64,000 nucleotides of DNA from CAG-791 sp002392385 (GTDB lineage Bacteria > Bacillota > Clostridia > Lachnospirales > Lachnospiraceae): positions 3,038 through 67,037 of the forward strand of contig CAMOIU010000003.1 in NCBI GenBank assembly GCA_946616295.1. Direction: 5' to 3'. The notes under the pieces are model-generated. The model did not search any database. It saw only the letters and a program-made list of their open reading frames with translations, and was not told the DNA's origin. Both the position numbers and the translations under genes were made by a program. Shown piece by piece: positions 42,715 to 50,535 of this stretch (positions are counted from its first letter, which is position 1; each line of letters opens with the position of its first letter).

Positions 42715-42759
42715 GACGCAGGTCTTCTACGGCACGCCGCGCCGCGGTCCGCAGGGTCC

Positions 42760-42858
42760 TCAGATCATCCCCATCATCTGAGGCACAGGGCCCGGTCAGA
42801 TCATCCCCGTCATCAGAAGCACAGGGTCCGTTCAGATCATTCCCGTCATCAGAAGCAG
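42760..42858. repeat. 36-bp tandem repeat at the 3' end of the DUF1624 gene
   Basis: Three copies, starting at 42760, 42796 and 42832 with an exact 36-bp period, of a unit beginning TCAGATCATCCCC. The copy at 42832 is the end of the coding region; each copy brings its own in-frame TGA, so the duplication leaves the protein unchanged. Confidence 0.85.
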
Positions 42859-43695
42859 CAGGTAGAGGACCGGCTGATGCGCCAGGTAGATCGGCAGGGA
42901 ATGCCTGCCCATCCAGCCCAGGACCGGCACGTCCAGCTGCATCCTCTCCTCCAGCCCCGTCCCCCGGACCAGGCCGCGCAGGAAATATCCGCACAGGAAC
43001 CAGGCATACCAGGGCAGAAGGGAGAAATAGTCCGTGGACCAGAAGCCGGGCATGGGCAGACCCAGAAAGGTCATGATCCAGCCCCGGTACCAGGCAGCCG
43101 GCAGAAGGATCCGCCGTCCCCGGTTGAAGATCCCCACAAGCAGATAGCCGCTGTTCACATGCCTGCACAGGAGAAAGACCGCCGCGCTCAGGCAGAAGCC
43201 GATCAGGGCCCGGCGGAAAGCTTTTGCCTCGAAGTCGTTATTTCCCGGGCCGTTGTGCTTCAGGTCGCTTGGCTCAGATGCGTTGTGTCTCGGGCCGTAT
43301 CTCTCCCAGAGCAGCCTCACCGCCCCGGTCAGGAGCATACAGGCACCGATCAGGGTGAGCACCCCGAAAAGGACACGGTTCTCCGGCATCACAGCCAGGG
43401 TGACCGCCGTCACCGCAAGTCCGCCGGCGGAGACGATCAGTCCCCTGCGCAGGAGTCTCCGGGGATCCCGGGACATGGCCGCGCAGTAGCCGGACAGGAG
43501 TATAAAGGTCATACAGATACTCTGCTGCCACACATAGCCGGGCAGCCGTTCATACCAGGGGAGCCGCACGCCGGCCATATAGACCAGGTCCCAGGTCCCG
43601 TGATAGAGGATCATGCTGACCAGCGCCGCCCCGCGCAGGCTGTCCAGCATGGTCAGACGCCTTGTGCTCTGCCTGTTACTTTCTTTTTTCTTCAT
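42832..43695 (-). CDS. DUF1624 (HGSNAT-like) membrane acyltransferase
   Basis: A membrane protein of 287 residues from the ATG at 43695; a start at 43758 is also open and no candidate has a strong ribosome site. It begins R-L-T-M-L-D-S-L-R-G-A-A-L-V-S-M-I-L-Y-H-G-T-W-D, the DUF1624/heparan-glucosaminide acetyltransferase signature with an essential-looking histidine, and has about seven further membrane helices. Residues near W-S-T-D-Y-F-S-L-L-P-W show the second conserved region. Such proteins are predicted to acetylate envelope sugars. The 3' end is tandemly duplicated. Confidence 0.82.
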   Translation of the reverse strand: MKKKESNRQSTRRLTMLDSLRGAALVSMILYHGTWDLVYMAGVRLPWYERLPGYVWQQSICMTFILLSGYCAAMSRDPRRLLRRGLIVSAGGLAVTAVTLAVMPENRVLFGVLTLIGACMLLTGAVRLLWERYGPRHNASEPSDLKHNGPGNNDFEAKAFRRALIGFCLSAAVFLLCRHVNSGYLLVGIFNRGRRILLPAAWYRGWIMTFLGLPMPGFWSTDYFSLLPWYAWFLCGYFLRGLVRGTGLEERMQLDVPVLGWMGRHSLPIYLAHQPVLYLLLLMTGMI

Positions 43696-43704
43696 ACCAA
43701 AATC

Positions 43705-43713
43705 TGCTATACT
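43705..43713 (+). promoter_or_regulatory. Extended -10 promoter for the CYTH gene
   Basis: TGC-TATACT, an extended -10 element, lies 84 nt upstream of the CYTH start codon, in the gap divergent from the DUF1624 gene. Confidence 0.5.
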
Positions 43714-43796
43714 CAATAAAGGCCCGAAAGAGCCCCGCTTCTGCCGATCGTCAGACACTGTCTGCTTACCGCCGACTTGTATATAAGGAGCTTTCT

Positions 43797-44297
43797 ATGG
43801 AAATCGAACGCAAATGGATGGTCAAAGGGTGGCCCCAGGACGGCACCTTCCCTCTTCTGGTCTCTCACGCCATGCGGCAGGGCTATATCTCTGTACATCC
43901 CACCGTCCGCATCCGCGAGGAGCGCCCCTCCGACGGCCCCGCCGAATACATCCTCTGCTTCAAATCCGCCGGCCTCCTGGCCCGCGAAGAGATCGAGTTT
44001 CCCATTGCGCGGGAGAACTTCGATAAGCTGGAGACCTTCATCGGCCTCCCCCTGATCCCCAAGGAACGGCGCACCTACCTGCTTCCCGACGGCCTCCGTC
44101 TGGAGGTCAACCTGGTGGACCGAGGCCTCGACACCCAGTTCATGTATGCCGAGATCGAATACCCCACCGTGGAGGCAGCCAAGGCCTGGAAGCCCTCTTC
44201 CGTCGGTCTTGCCGACTACCTGAACGACGAGGTCACCGGCCTTCCCGGCCAGTCCATGGGCGCCTACTGGCTGCAGACCCGCGGAGGCGTCAGCTGA
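43797..44297 (+). CDS. CYTH domain protein
   Basis: A 166-residue protein from the ATG at 43797 (AAGGAG upstream). It opens with M-E-I-E-R-K-W, the E-x-E-x-K signature of CYTH triphosphate tunnel enzymes, and keeps alternating charged strands such as R-I-R-E-E-R, C-F-K-S-A and R-R-T-Y-L-L and a late E-I-E-Y-P. Family members hydrolyse inorganic triphosphate or thiamine triphosphate, or act as adenylate cyclase; the activity here is open. Its last 8 bases overlap the end of the convergent deoB gene. Confidence 0.88.
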   Translation: MEIERKWMVKGWPQDGTFPLLVSHAMRQGYISVHPTVRIREERPSDGPAEYILCFKSAGLLAREEIEFPIARENFDKLETFIGLPLIPKERRTYLLPDGLRLEVNLVDRGLDTQFMYAEIEYPTVEAAKAWKPSSVGLADYLNDEVTGLPGQSMGAYWLQTRGGVS

Positions 44298-45483
44298 GCT
44301 GATCCAATAAAGAAGTCCCGATGGTCCCCTCCGGCATGGCGAGCCCGAAGTTATGGCAGATCGTTGCGCCCAGCACGGCAAAACACGCCTGCTCCGGCAG
44401 CGCCCCGGCTCCCCGGAAGGAGGGGCTGTAGGCCAGCATGGGGACTTTCTCCCGGGTGTGGTCCGTCCCTGTGTAGGTGGGATCATTGCCGTGATCGGCC
44501 GTGATGATCACCAGATCATCCTCCCTGACTGCCTCCAGAAGTTTCCCCAGGCCCACGTCGAACCGCTCCAGTTCCTCGCCGTAGCCGACAGGATTGCGCC
44601 TGTGACCCCACAGGGCGTCGAAATCCACCAGATTGACGAAGCAGAGCCCCTTCCAGTCATCTCTCTGCGCGATCTCCAGCGTCTGCTCCATGCCGTGCAC
44701 GCTGCTCTTCGAGTGCAGAGCCTCGGTGATCCCCTCTCCGACAAAAATATCGTTGATCTTGCCCACAGAGATCACATCCAGCCCCGCATCCTTAAGCACA
44801 TTCAGGGCTGTCCTTCCCGTCGGCTTCAGGGCATAATCCCGCCGGTTGTCCGTGCGCCGGAACTCTCCCCTGTGCATGCCCACATAAGGCCGGGCGATGA
44901 CCCGCCCCACCTTCCATTCAGGCTTCATGGTGATCTCCCGCGCGATCTCGCAGCACCGGTAGAGATTCGCCAGATCGAAGGTCTCCTCGTTCCCGCAGAT
45001 CTGCAGGACCGAATCCGCGGAGGTATAGACGATCATCTTTCCTCCGTAGATCTCCTCTTCCCCCAGCTCATCCAGGATCACCGTGCCGCTCTCGGCCCGG
45101 TTCCCGATCACCTGCTTCCCGCACCGCTCTTCCAGCTCCGCGATCAGCTCCGGCGGAAACCCATTCTCACTGAAAGTCTTGAAAGGCGTCGTCGTCAGGA
45201 TCCCCATCATTTCCCAGTGTCCTGTCATGGTGTCCTTACTGTGACTGGCCTCCCGCAGAGGACAGAAGTAGCCCAGCGGCCTTTCCGCCGGCGCCACATG
45301 CCGCAAGGCCTTCAGATTGCCGAGCCCCAGCCTGCCCATATGCGGCAGATCCAGATGCTCCACCGTCTGGTCGATATGCCCCAGCGTGTCCACACCATGA
45401 TCCCCGTATTCCGCCGCGTCCGGCATGGCTCCCATGCCCGCCGAATCGATCACTATCAGAAAAATCCTCTTAAACCTTTCCAT
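44290..45483 (-). CDS. deoB: Phosphopentomutase
   Basis: A 397-residue enzyme from the ATG at 45483 (GGGAGGG upstream). It interconverts ribose or deoxyribose 1-phosphate and 5-phosphate in nucleoside salvage. Visible features are the metal aspartate in F-L-I-V-I-D-S-A-G-M-G near residue 8, the phosphorylated threonine region S-K-D-T-M-T-G-H-W-E near 84, N-L-V-D-F-D-A-L-W-G-H-R near 293 and I-I-T-A-D-H-G-N-D-P near 332. Length is normal. It has its own promoter; no other nucleoside salvage gene is adjacent except a phosphoribosyltransferase-like gene 2 kb away. Confidence 0.96.
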   Translation of the reverse strand: MERFKRIFLIVIDSAGMGAMPDAAEYGDHGVDTLGHIDQTVEHLDLPHMGRLGLGNLKALRHVAPAERPLGYFCPLREASHSKDTMTGHWEMMGILTTTPFKTFSENGFPPELIAELEERCGKQVIGNRAESGTVILDELGEEEIYGGKMIVYTSADSVLQICGNEETFDLANLYRCCEIAREITMKPEWKVGRVIARPYVGMHRGEFRRTDNRRDYALKPTGRTALNVLKDAGLDVISVGKINDIFVGEGITEALHSKSSVHGMEQTLEIAQRDDWKGLCFVNLVDFDALWGHRRNPVGYGEELERFDVGLGKLLEAVREDDLVIITADHGNDPTYTGTDHTREKVPMLAYSPSFRGAGALPEQACFAVLGATICHNFGLAMPEGTIGTSLLDQLS

Positions 45484-45527
45484 CTGCTCCCTCCCGGAGA
45501 TCGGATCTCTGTGCATGCTTCAGGTCC

Positions 45528-45556
45528 ATTATAACCGAATATTTCAGATTAGTGAA
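45528..45556 (-). promoter_or_regulatory. Promoter of deoB
   Basis: On the minus strand TTCACT (45551-45556), 17-nt spacer and TATAAT (45528-45533). An ATTTC/GAAAT inverted repeat at 45541-45558 overlaps the -35 and could be an operator. Confidence 0.65.
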
Positions 45557-45630
45557 ATCCAGTCAGCTGCGCACGGCACATTTCTCTCCTGCCCCTTTAT
45601 ATAACACGCTTGTTTTTACATTCATAGTGG

Positions 45631-45659
45631 TTGACGTCTGCCTTTTTGTCTTCTAATAT
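45631..45659 (+). promoter_or_regulatory. Promoter of the PD-(D/E)XK-like gene
   Basis: TTGACG (45631-45636), 17-nt spacer, TAATAT (45654-45659). A second TATAAT lies nearer the gene at 45691-45696 without a matching -35. Confidence 0.65.
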
Positions 45660-45722
45660 ATCTGTAATACGTACAATTAGATACGTTTATTATAATCCAG
45701 TTTACTAAGAACAAGGAGACTT

Positions 45723-46532
45723 ATGACAGAAATCACAGATTCTTTAAAATCCCAGGAAGAGCAATTAAAGACGGTCATACGCACACTGGAGCGCAAACAC
45801 AAGAGCTATTCTTCCGGCTTTCTCCGCGTCTCCACCGTCAATGGAAAGATTCGTTTCTACCATACTTACGAGGAGGACGGCAAGCGTGTCAGTCACTACC
45901 TTTCTATAGCCAGGGAGCCTTATCTCATCCGGAAACTCGCTCAACAAGCCTACGAGCAGAAGCTCCTGTATACTGCCCGCAGACAGCTTGCCGCCATCCG
46001 GACTTTTCTCAAAGGCTATAGAGACAATGCCCTGGCCGATGTCTACACTCGCCTGCATGCCGGCCGACGGCCGCTGGTTGAACCGCTCGTTCCGGATGCG
46101 CAGGAATTCATCCGCCAATGGGAATCCGTCACCTATACCCCGGGCAAGTTCGATCCCAATCTGCCGGAGATCTACTCAGAGCGCAACGAACGGGTCCGCT
46201 CCAAGTCCGAGAAGATCATTGCGGATAAGTACCTCTATCTCCACAAGCCTTACCGCTATGAATTTCCAATCAGCCTTATGGAAGACGGCGAAATAACGAC
46301 CTACCGGCCCGATTTCACCGTCCTGAACCCCAGAACCTGCGCGCAGTTCTATCATGAACATCTTGGAAAGATGGATGATCCTGCCTACCTGAAAAGGAAC
46401 CTGAAGAAGATCGAAACCTACATTCAAAACGGATTGTTCCCGGGTGACAAACTGCTCCTGACACATGAAACTTCTTATAAGCCTCTGGACATGGAACAGC
46501 TGAATCTGATGATCGATAAGTATTTGAATTAG
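45723..46532 (+). CDS. Orphan PD-(D/E)XK nuclease-like protein
   Basis: A 269-residue protein of unknown role. Residues 1-110 are charged and helical (coiled-coil-like). From about residue 155 the pattern R-S-K-S-E-K-I-I-A-D, then Y-E-F-P-I-S-L, T-Y-R-P-D-F-T-V-L-N and F-Y-H-E-H-L-G fits a PD-(D/E)XK nuclease core: glutamate helix, P-D strand, and an E-H replacing E-x-K. It ends with G-D-K-L-L-L-T-H-E. The family is common in Clostridia as single genes of unknown function. The gene is visibly less GC-rich than its neighbours and runs directly into the repeat array, so it may have been acquired. Confidence 0.65.
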   Translation: MTEITDSLKSQEEQLKTVIRTLERKHKSYSSGFLRVSTVNGKIRFYHTYEEDGKRVSHYLSIAREPYLIRKLAQQAYEQKLLYTARRQLAAIRTFLKGYRDNALADVYTRLHAGRRPLVEPLVPDAQEFIRQWESVTYTPGKFDPNLPEIYSERNERVRSKSEKIIADKYLYLHKPYRYEFPISLMEDGEITTYRPDFTVLNPRTCAQFYHEHLGKMDDPAYLKRNLKKIETYIQNGLFPGDKLLLTHETSYKPLDMEQLNLMIDKYLN

Positions 46533-46645
46533 GGCTGCGGGGTGATTGTCTCTGCGAGGACAGATCTCTCTGGGTCCTATCTCTGCGGGGATTATCTCTG
46601 CGGAGGATTATCTGCTTTCCTGACAGTCTGAGTCTGTCCGGCCGG

Positions 46646-47166
46646 GTAAGCCCTATTGTCGATTTCGTGTGCTGTAGGCTTATTGCGTCTCTGGTGATGT
46701 AAGCCCTATTGCTGATTTCGCGTGCTCTAGGCTTATTGCGTTTCCTGTAATGTAAGCCTTATTTCTGATTTCCCATGCAGTAGGCTTATCTCGTTTCCGG
46801 TGATGTAAGCCTTATCCTTGTTATCTCTGAATCTGGCTTACATGAATTGAGACCAGATAAGCCCTGAAAGCTATTTCCAGAGCATCAGGCTTATGCCCCA
46901 TCGTCTTAATTCGGTTTTTGGGTAAGTCATTTGACCGTTATTTCCCTATTAGGCTTATGCCTTCAGAACACCCGTAAGCCCAACACAGGAATTTCTACCA
47001 TCAGGCTTACGCCAGGAAAACACCCGTAAGCCCAACACAGGGAATTTCTACCATCAGGCTTACGCCAGGAAAACACCCGTAAGCCCAACACAGGAATTTC
47101 CGCCATAAGGCTTACACCGGCAGAACGTCCGTAAGCCCTATACAAGAATTTCACTCATCAGGCTTA
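46646..47166. repeat. Array of ten phased inverted-repeat units (52-53 bp period)
   Basis: Ten units of 36-38 bp begin with GTAAGCC (or a close variant) and end with GGCTTA(C/T), so each is an inverted repeat. Starts are 46646, 46699, 46752, 46805, 46857, 46922, 46974, 47026, 47079 and 47131: a 52-53 bp period with a single 65-bp step. Linkers are 15-16 bp. Units 1-3 and units 7-9 form two sequence subfamilies. The period equals five helical turns. The whole 46533-47276 stretch has no convincing gene; before the array (46533-46640) there are only short direct repeats of TATCTCTGCGG. Confidence 0.9.
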
Positions 47167-47200
47167 TCCCGCCGGATAAAATCGTGTACCTCCACACAAG

Positions 47201-47239
47201 AAAACAGGCCATGAAACCGCATCGCGGTTTCATGGCCTG
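47201..47239 (-). terminator. Terminator at the end of the glp operon
   Basis: Perfect 16-bp stem (47205-47220 with 47224-47239), 3-nt loop, followed on the minus strand by TTTTCTTG. It lies 37 nt after the DUF1667 stop codon. Confidence 0.88.
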
Positions 47240-47276
47240 CAGTCATGCAAATGCACTCAGTGCGTCGGGTTATTCT

Positions 47277-47642
47277 TTATGCCACGCCGGCTGCCCTGGT
47301 TGCCACGACATCGATGCCGGTGCCGCAGACGTTGGGGATGATGACATCGCCGATGGCGATGGGCGCGTGGACGCGCACCTTGTTGATCTCCTCGAGGCAG
47401 GAGAATATCTCTGCCTTCGGGATGTTGCCTTTGGTCTTGACAGAGATCCGCGGGCGGTCGCCGTCCAGGACCACGACGGTGGATGTGACGGTGCGCTCGG
47501 GTTTGGTGACTTCCTGTCTTGCGTAGTGGTCGCCGATGGGACAGGTATTGCCGGTCACGTCCAGGATCTCTCCGTTATCCATGGTGACTGTGATCTGGCA
47601 GCCCATGGGGCAGCCGATGCATGTCAGATTTCTTTTCTCCAT
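47277..47642 (-). CDS. DUF1667 protein, third component of G3P dehydrogenase
   Basis: A 121-residue protein with a cysteine-rich N-terminus, L-T-C-I-G-C-P-M-G-C-Q-I, and a fourth conserved cysteine in G-N-T-C-P-I-G-D, probably binding a metal or an iron-sulfur cluster. In Clostridia and relatives, this small protein is regularly encoded after the two flavoproteins of an anaerobic glycerol-3-phosphate dehydrogenase, as here, and may act as an electron-transfer subunit; its biochemistry is not established. GGAGG precedes the ATG, 13 nt after the flavoprotein stop. Confidence 0.88.
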   Translation of the reverse strand: MEKRNLTCIGCPMGCQITVTMDNGEILDVTGNTCPIGDHYARQEVTKPERTVTSTVVVLDGDRPRISVKTKGNIPKAEIFSCLEEINKVRVHAPIAIGDVIIPNVCGTGIDVVATRAAGVA

Positions 47643-47655
47643 GATTGGGCCTCCA

Positions 47656-48927
47656 TTAATCCTGCTCGATACAGACCGTAATACTCTTCAGGCCTTCCTT
47701 CGCGAGGAGCTGGTCCTTCTTCAGTATGATCTGCTCCATCTCGCCGGGTGCCATGATCCTCTTCTTGCGCTTCTGGATGCGCTCGTCATCCAGATAGACA
47801 GCGACGGAGGCGTTCTTGTAGACGGCACCGACGCGGAAACGGACGACCTGCAGGTCATCCATGCGCTCGGGATCGATGGTGACCGGCACGGTGTAGCGGA
47901 CGCCGTCCTTCGCGATGACCTTGACTTCCTTGCCGCTCCTGTCGTCCTTGCATCCGCCGAGGACATAGGCTGCGGCGTTCTCGCCGGCCTTCTTGGCTTC
48001 CTCGGAGACGTAGTCGACCAGGTCATGCACGTGCAGCACGTTGCCGCAGGCGAAGACGCCGGGGATGTTGGTCTCCAGAGCTTCGTTGACCACGGGGCCG
48101 TTGGTGACGCGGCTCAGCTCCACGCCCGCGCTCTTGGAGAGCTCGTTCTCCGGGATCAGACCGGTGGAAAGAAGCAGGGTGTCGCAGGTGTAGCGCTCTT
48201 CCGTGCCCGGGATGGGCTTCATGTGCTCGTCGACCTCGGCGATGGTGACCGCCTCGACACGCTCCTTGCCCTCGATGTTGACGACCGTGTGGGACAGCTT
48301 CAGCGGGATGCCGTAGTCGTCCAGGCACTGCACGATGTTTCTCTTCAGGCCGCCGGAATAAGGCATGATCTCCGCGACGACCTTGACCTTGGCGCCTTCG
48401 AAGGTCATACGGCGGGCCATGATCAGGCCGATGTCGCCGGATCCGAGGATCACGACTTCATGGCCGGGCATGTAGCCCTCGATGTTGACCAGTCTCTGGG
48501 CGGTACCTGCGCTGTAGATACCGGCGGGACGGTAGCCGGGGATGTTCAGAGCGCCGCGGGGACGCTCTCTGCAGCCCATGGCCAGGATCACGGCGTTGGC
48601 CTTGATCTGGAACATGCCATCGGTGCGGTTCATCGCCGTGACGGTCTTGTCCGGAGCGATGTCCATGACCATGGTATCCAGCTTGTACTCGATGCCCAGT
48701 TCGAGAACTTTGTCGATATAGCGGCCCGCATACTCGGGACCGGTCAGCTCCTCTTTAAAGGTGTGCAGACCGAAGCCGTTGTGGATGCACTGATTCAGGA
48801 TACCGCCGAGCTCCTTGTCGCGCTCCAGGATCAGGATGCTCTCGAGCCCGGCTTCTCTTGCTGCCGCTGCTGCGGACAGACCTGCGGGGCCGCCGCCGAC
48901 GATGACAAGATCATATGCTAAACTCAT
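47656..48927 (-). CDS. FAD/NAD(P)-dependent oxidoreductase of the G3P dehydrogenase complex
   Basis: A 423-residue flavoprotein. The N-terminal FAD motif is V-I-V-G-G-G-P-A-G-L-S-A-A near residue 8, a cysteine-containing G-G-I-L-N-Q-C-I-H-N-G-F-G lies near 42, the central NAD(P)-binding motif is V-V-I-L-G-S-G-D-I-G near 160, and V-F-A-C-G-N-V-L near 285 is the second FAD contact. It resembles GlpB-like or NADH-oxidoreductase partners of clostridial G3P dehydrogenases and probably passes electrons to NAD or a carrier. The start overlaps the glpA stop as ATGA. Confidence 0.9.
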   Translation of the reverse strand: MSLAYDLVIVGGGPAGLSAAAAAREAGLESILILERDKELGGILNQCIHNGFGLHTFKEELTGPEYAGRYIDKVLELGIEYKLDTMVMDIAPDKTVTAMNRTDGMFQIKANAVILAMGCRERPRGALNIPGYRPAGIYSAGTAQRLVNIEGYMPGHEVVILGSGDIGLIMARRMTFEGAKVKVVAEIMPYSGGLKRNIVQCLDDYGIPLKLSHTVVNIEGKERVEAVTIAEVDEHMKPIPGTEERYTCDTLLLSTGLIPENELSKSAGVELSRVTNGPVVNEALETNIPGVFACGNVLHVHDLVDYVSEEAKKAGENAAAYVLGGCKDDRSGKEVKVIAKDGVRYTVPVTIDPERMDDLQVVRFRVGAVYKNASVAVYLDDERIQKRKKRIMAPGEMEQIILKKDQLLAKEGLKSITVCIEQD

Positions 48928-50387
48928 GACTCCCTCCCCTCTCCTTTGGTCTTTTCAAACACAAGGTTGGAGTGACCGCCGCTCTTGGTGATCTCTTCGT
49001 AGTCGAGACCCAGCTCGTTGTGCAGGATCTCCATGACACGCGGTGAGCAGAAACCGGCCTGACAGCGGCCCATGCCCGCGCGCACTCTGCGCTTCACGCC
49101 GTCCAGGGACTTGGCGCCCAGCGGACGATGGATGGCCTCCAGGATCTCGCCTTCGGAGACGGACTCGCAGCGGCAGATGATCCTGCCGAATGCCGGCTTC
49201 TCTTTGATGAGCGCCGCGCGCTCCTCGAAGGACATGGTCTTGGGATCCGTGATGCCCTTGCGGGTGCCGATCCAGTCTTCCTTCTGCTCCACGCCGAATC
49301 GCTCCTTGAACCATCCGCCCACGTACTCGCCGATGGCAGGCGAGGAGGTGAGGCCGGGGGATTCGATGCCGGCGCAGTCAAAGAAGTGCGGTGCATCCTT
49401 GACCTCGCCGATGATGAATTCGTGATGGTCCTCATGGGCACGGAGGCCGGCGAAGGAGGTGATCACGCTGCGGAGAGGCAGGTTGCGGACGTGGCTCGTG
49501 GACTTCTCGATGAGGTCCGCGATGCCGGCCGCGGTGGTGTTGGTGCCTTCCTTGTTCTCGATATCCACAGCCGTAGGGCCTACGATCAGGTTGCCGTGGA
49601 TGGTCGGGGAGACGAGGACGCCCTTGCCGAGCTTGGTGGGCTGCGGGAAGATCGTGTGCTTCACGTGGTCGCCGCACTCGTGATCCAACAGGCAATAGTC
49701 GCCGCGGCGGGCGGTGATGTGGATCTTGTCGGCGCTGACCATGTTGTGGAGCTCATCGGCGTAGACGCCGGCGGCATTGACCACGTAACGGGTCTGCACG
49801 TCGCCGTTGTTGGTGTGGATGGTCCAGACGGGCTCTCCGCACTTCTCGCAGATGTGGCTCTCAAAGGAGCGGACCTTGGTGTTGAAACGGAATTCCACGC
49901 CGTTCACCGCCGCGTTCTCCGCCATGGCGATGTTCAGCATGAAGGGACAGATGATGCCGCTGGTAGGCGCGTAAAGGGCGCCCTGGGTGTTCTCGGAGAG
50001 GTTGGGCTCCATCTCAAGAGCCTCCTCACGGTTCAGGATCCGCAGCTCCTTGACACCGTTGGCGATGCCGCGGTCATAGAGCTCCTGCAGGCCGCCGAGG
50101 GCTTCCTTGTGGATGCATACGACCATGGCGCCGTTGCGGCGGAAAGGAATGTCCAGGTCCTCTGCCAGCTGGCCCATCATCTCATTGCCGCGGACATTGA
50201 AGCGAGCCATCAGGGAGCCCTCCGCCGCGTCGAAACCGGCGTGGACGATGGCGCTGTTGGCCTTGGATGTGCCGCAGCAGACATCTTCTGCTTTTTCCAG
50301 GACACAGACATTTAAGGGATAGCGGGACAGCTCTCTGGCCACCGCAGATCCCGTGACGCCTGCGCCAATGACTACTACATCATACAT
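48924..50387 (-). CDS. glpA: FAD-dependent glycerol-3-phosphate dehydrogenase with BFD [2Fe-2S] domain
   Basis: A 487-residue enzyme from the ATG at 50387, with CAGGAGG upstream; earlier in-frame starts are unlikely. It oxidises sn-glycerol 3-phosphate to dihydroxyacetone phosphate. FAD binding is shown by V-V-I-G-A-G-V-T-G-S-A-V near residue 6; the DAO domain runs to about 370 with Y-A-P-T-S-G-I-I near 143. The C-terminal BFD-like domain has the cysteines I-C-R-C-E-S and later C-Q-A-G-F-C, which should hold a [2Fe-2S] cluster. A terminator-like hairpin lies just upstream, a likely target of GlpP. Confidence 0.93.
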   Translation of the reverse strand: MYDVVVIGAGVTGSAVARELSRYPLNVCVLEKAEDVCCGTSKANSAIVHAGFDAAEGSLMARFNVRGNEMMGQLAEDLDIPFRRNGAMVVCIHKEALGGLQELYDRGIANGVKELRILNREEALEMEPNLSENTQGALYAPTSGIICPFMLNIAMAENAAVNGVEFRFNTKVRSFESHICEKCGEPVWTIHTNNGDVQTRYVVNAAGVYADELHNMVSADKIHITARRGDYCLLDHECGDHVKHTIFPQPTKLGKGVLVSPTIHGNLIVGPTAVDIENKEGTNTTAAGIADLIEKSTSHVRNLPLRSVITSFAGLRAHEDHHEFIIGEVKDAPHFFDCAGIESPGLTSSPAIGEYVGGWFKERFGVEQKEDWIGTRKGITDPKTMSFEERAALIKEKPAFGRIICRCESVSEGEILEAIHRPLGAKSLDGVKRRVRAGMGRCQAGFCSPRVMEILHNELGLDYEEITKSGGHSNLVFEKTKGEGRES

Positions 50388-50412
50388 AAGAGTTACCTCC
50401 TGATCTTCCATG

Positions 50413-50473
50413 TAAAACGGAGCCGGAGACCACCGACCCGGGGACATCCGGGAAGACAATGCTCCGACTCCGT
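50413..50473 (-). terminator. Leader terminator before glpA, candidate GlpP antitermination site
   Basis: Arms ACGGAGCCGGAG (50417-50428) and CTCCGACTCCGT (50462-50473) form a 12-bp stem with one G-U pair in RNA, with a second inner stem (CCCGG at 50437 with CCGGG at 50448), followed by TTTT on the minus strand. It lies 25-86 nt upstream of the glpA ATG. Confidence 0.75.
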
Positions 50474-50535
50474 TCTCACTTGGAATTATGCACTTGTACG
50501 ATTATGCTGTGCTCTTATCCTGACAGATCCTGTGA

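Noticed and set aside
46963..47154. A minus-strand 63-codon reading frame with repeated G-V-S-L-M-V-E-I-P-V-L-G-L-R-V-F
   Set aside because: It is produced by the phased repeat array, has no ribosome site, and the units outside it (1-6) do not keep the frame.
46646..47166. CRISPR array
   Set aside because: Repeats diverge into subfamilies, the 15-16 bp linkers are themselves alike between neighbours, and there are no cas genes.
46646..47166. Type III toxin-antitoxin RNA (ToxI-like) or integron attC array
   Set aside because: No ToxN-like gene lies downstream on either strand, and there are no cassettes or integrase; the adjacent gene precedes the array and points into it.
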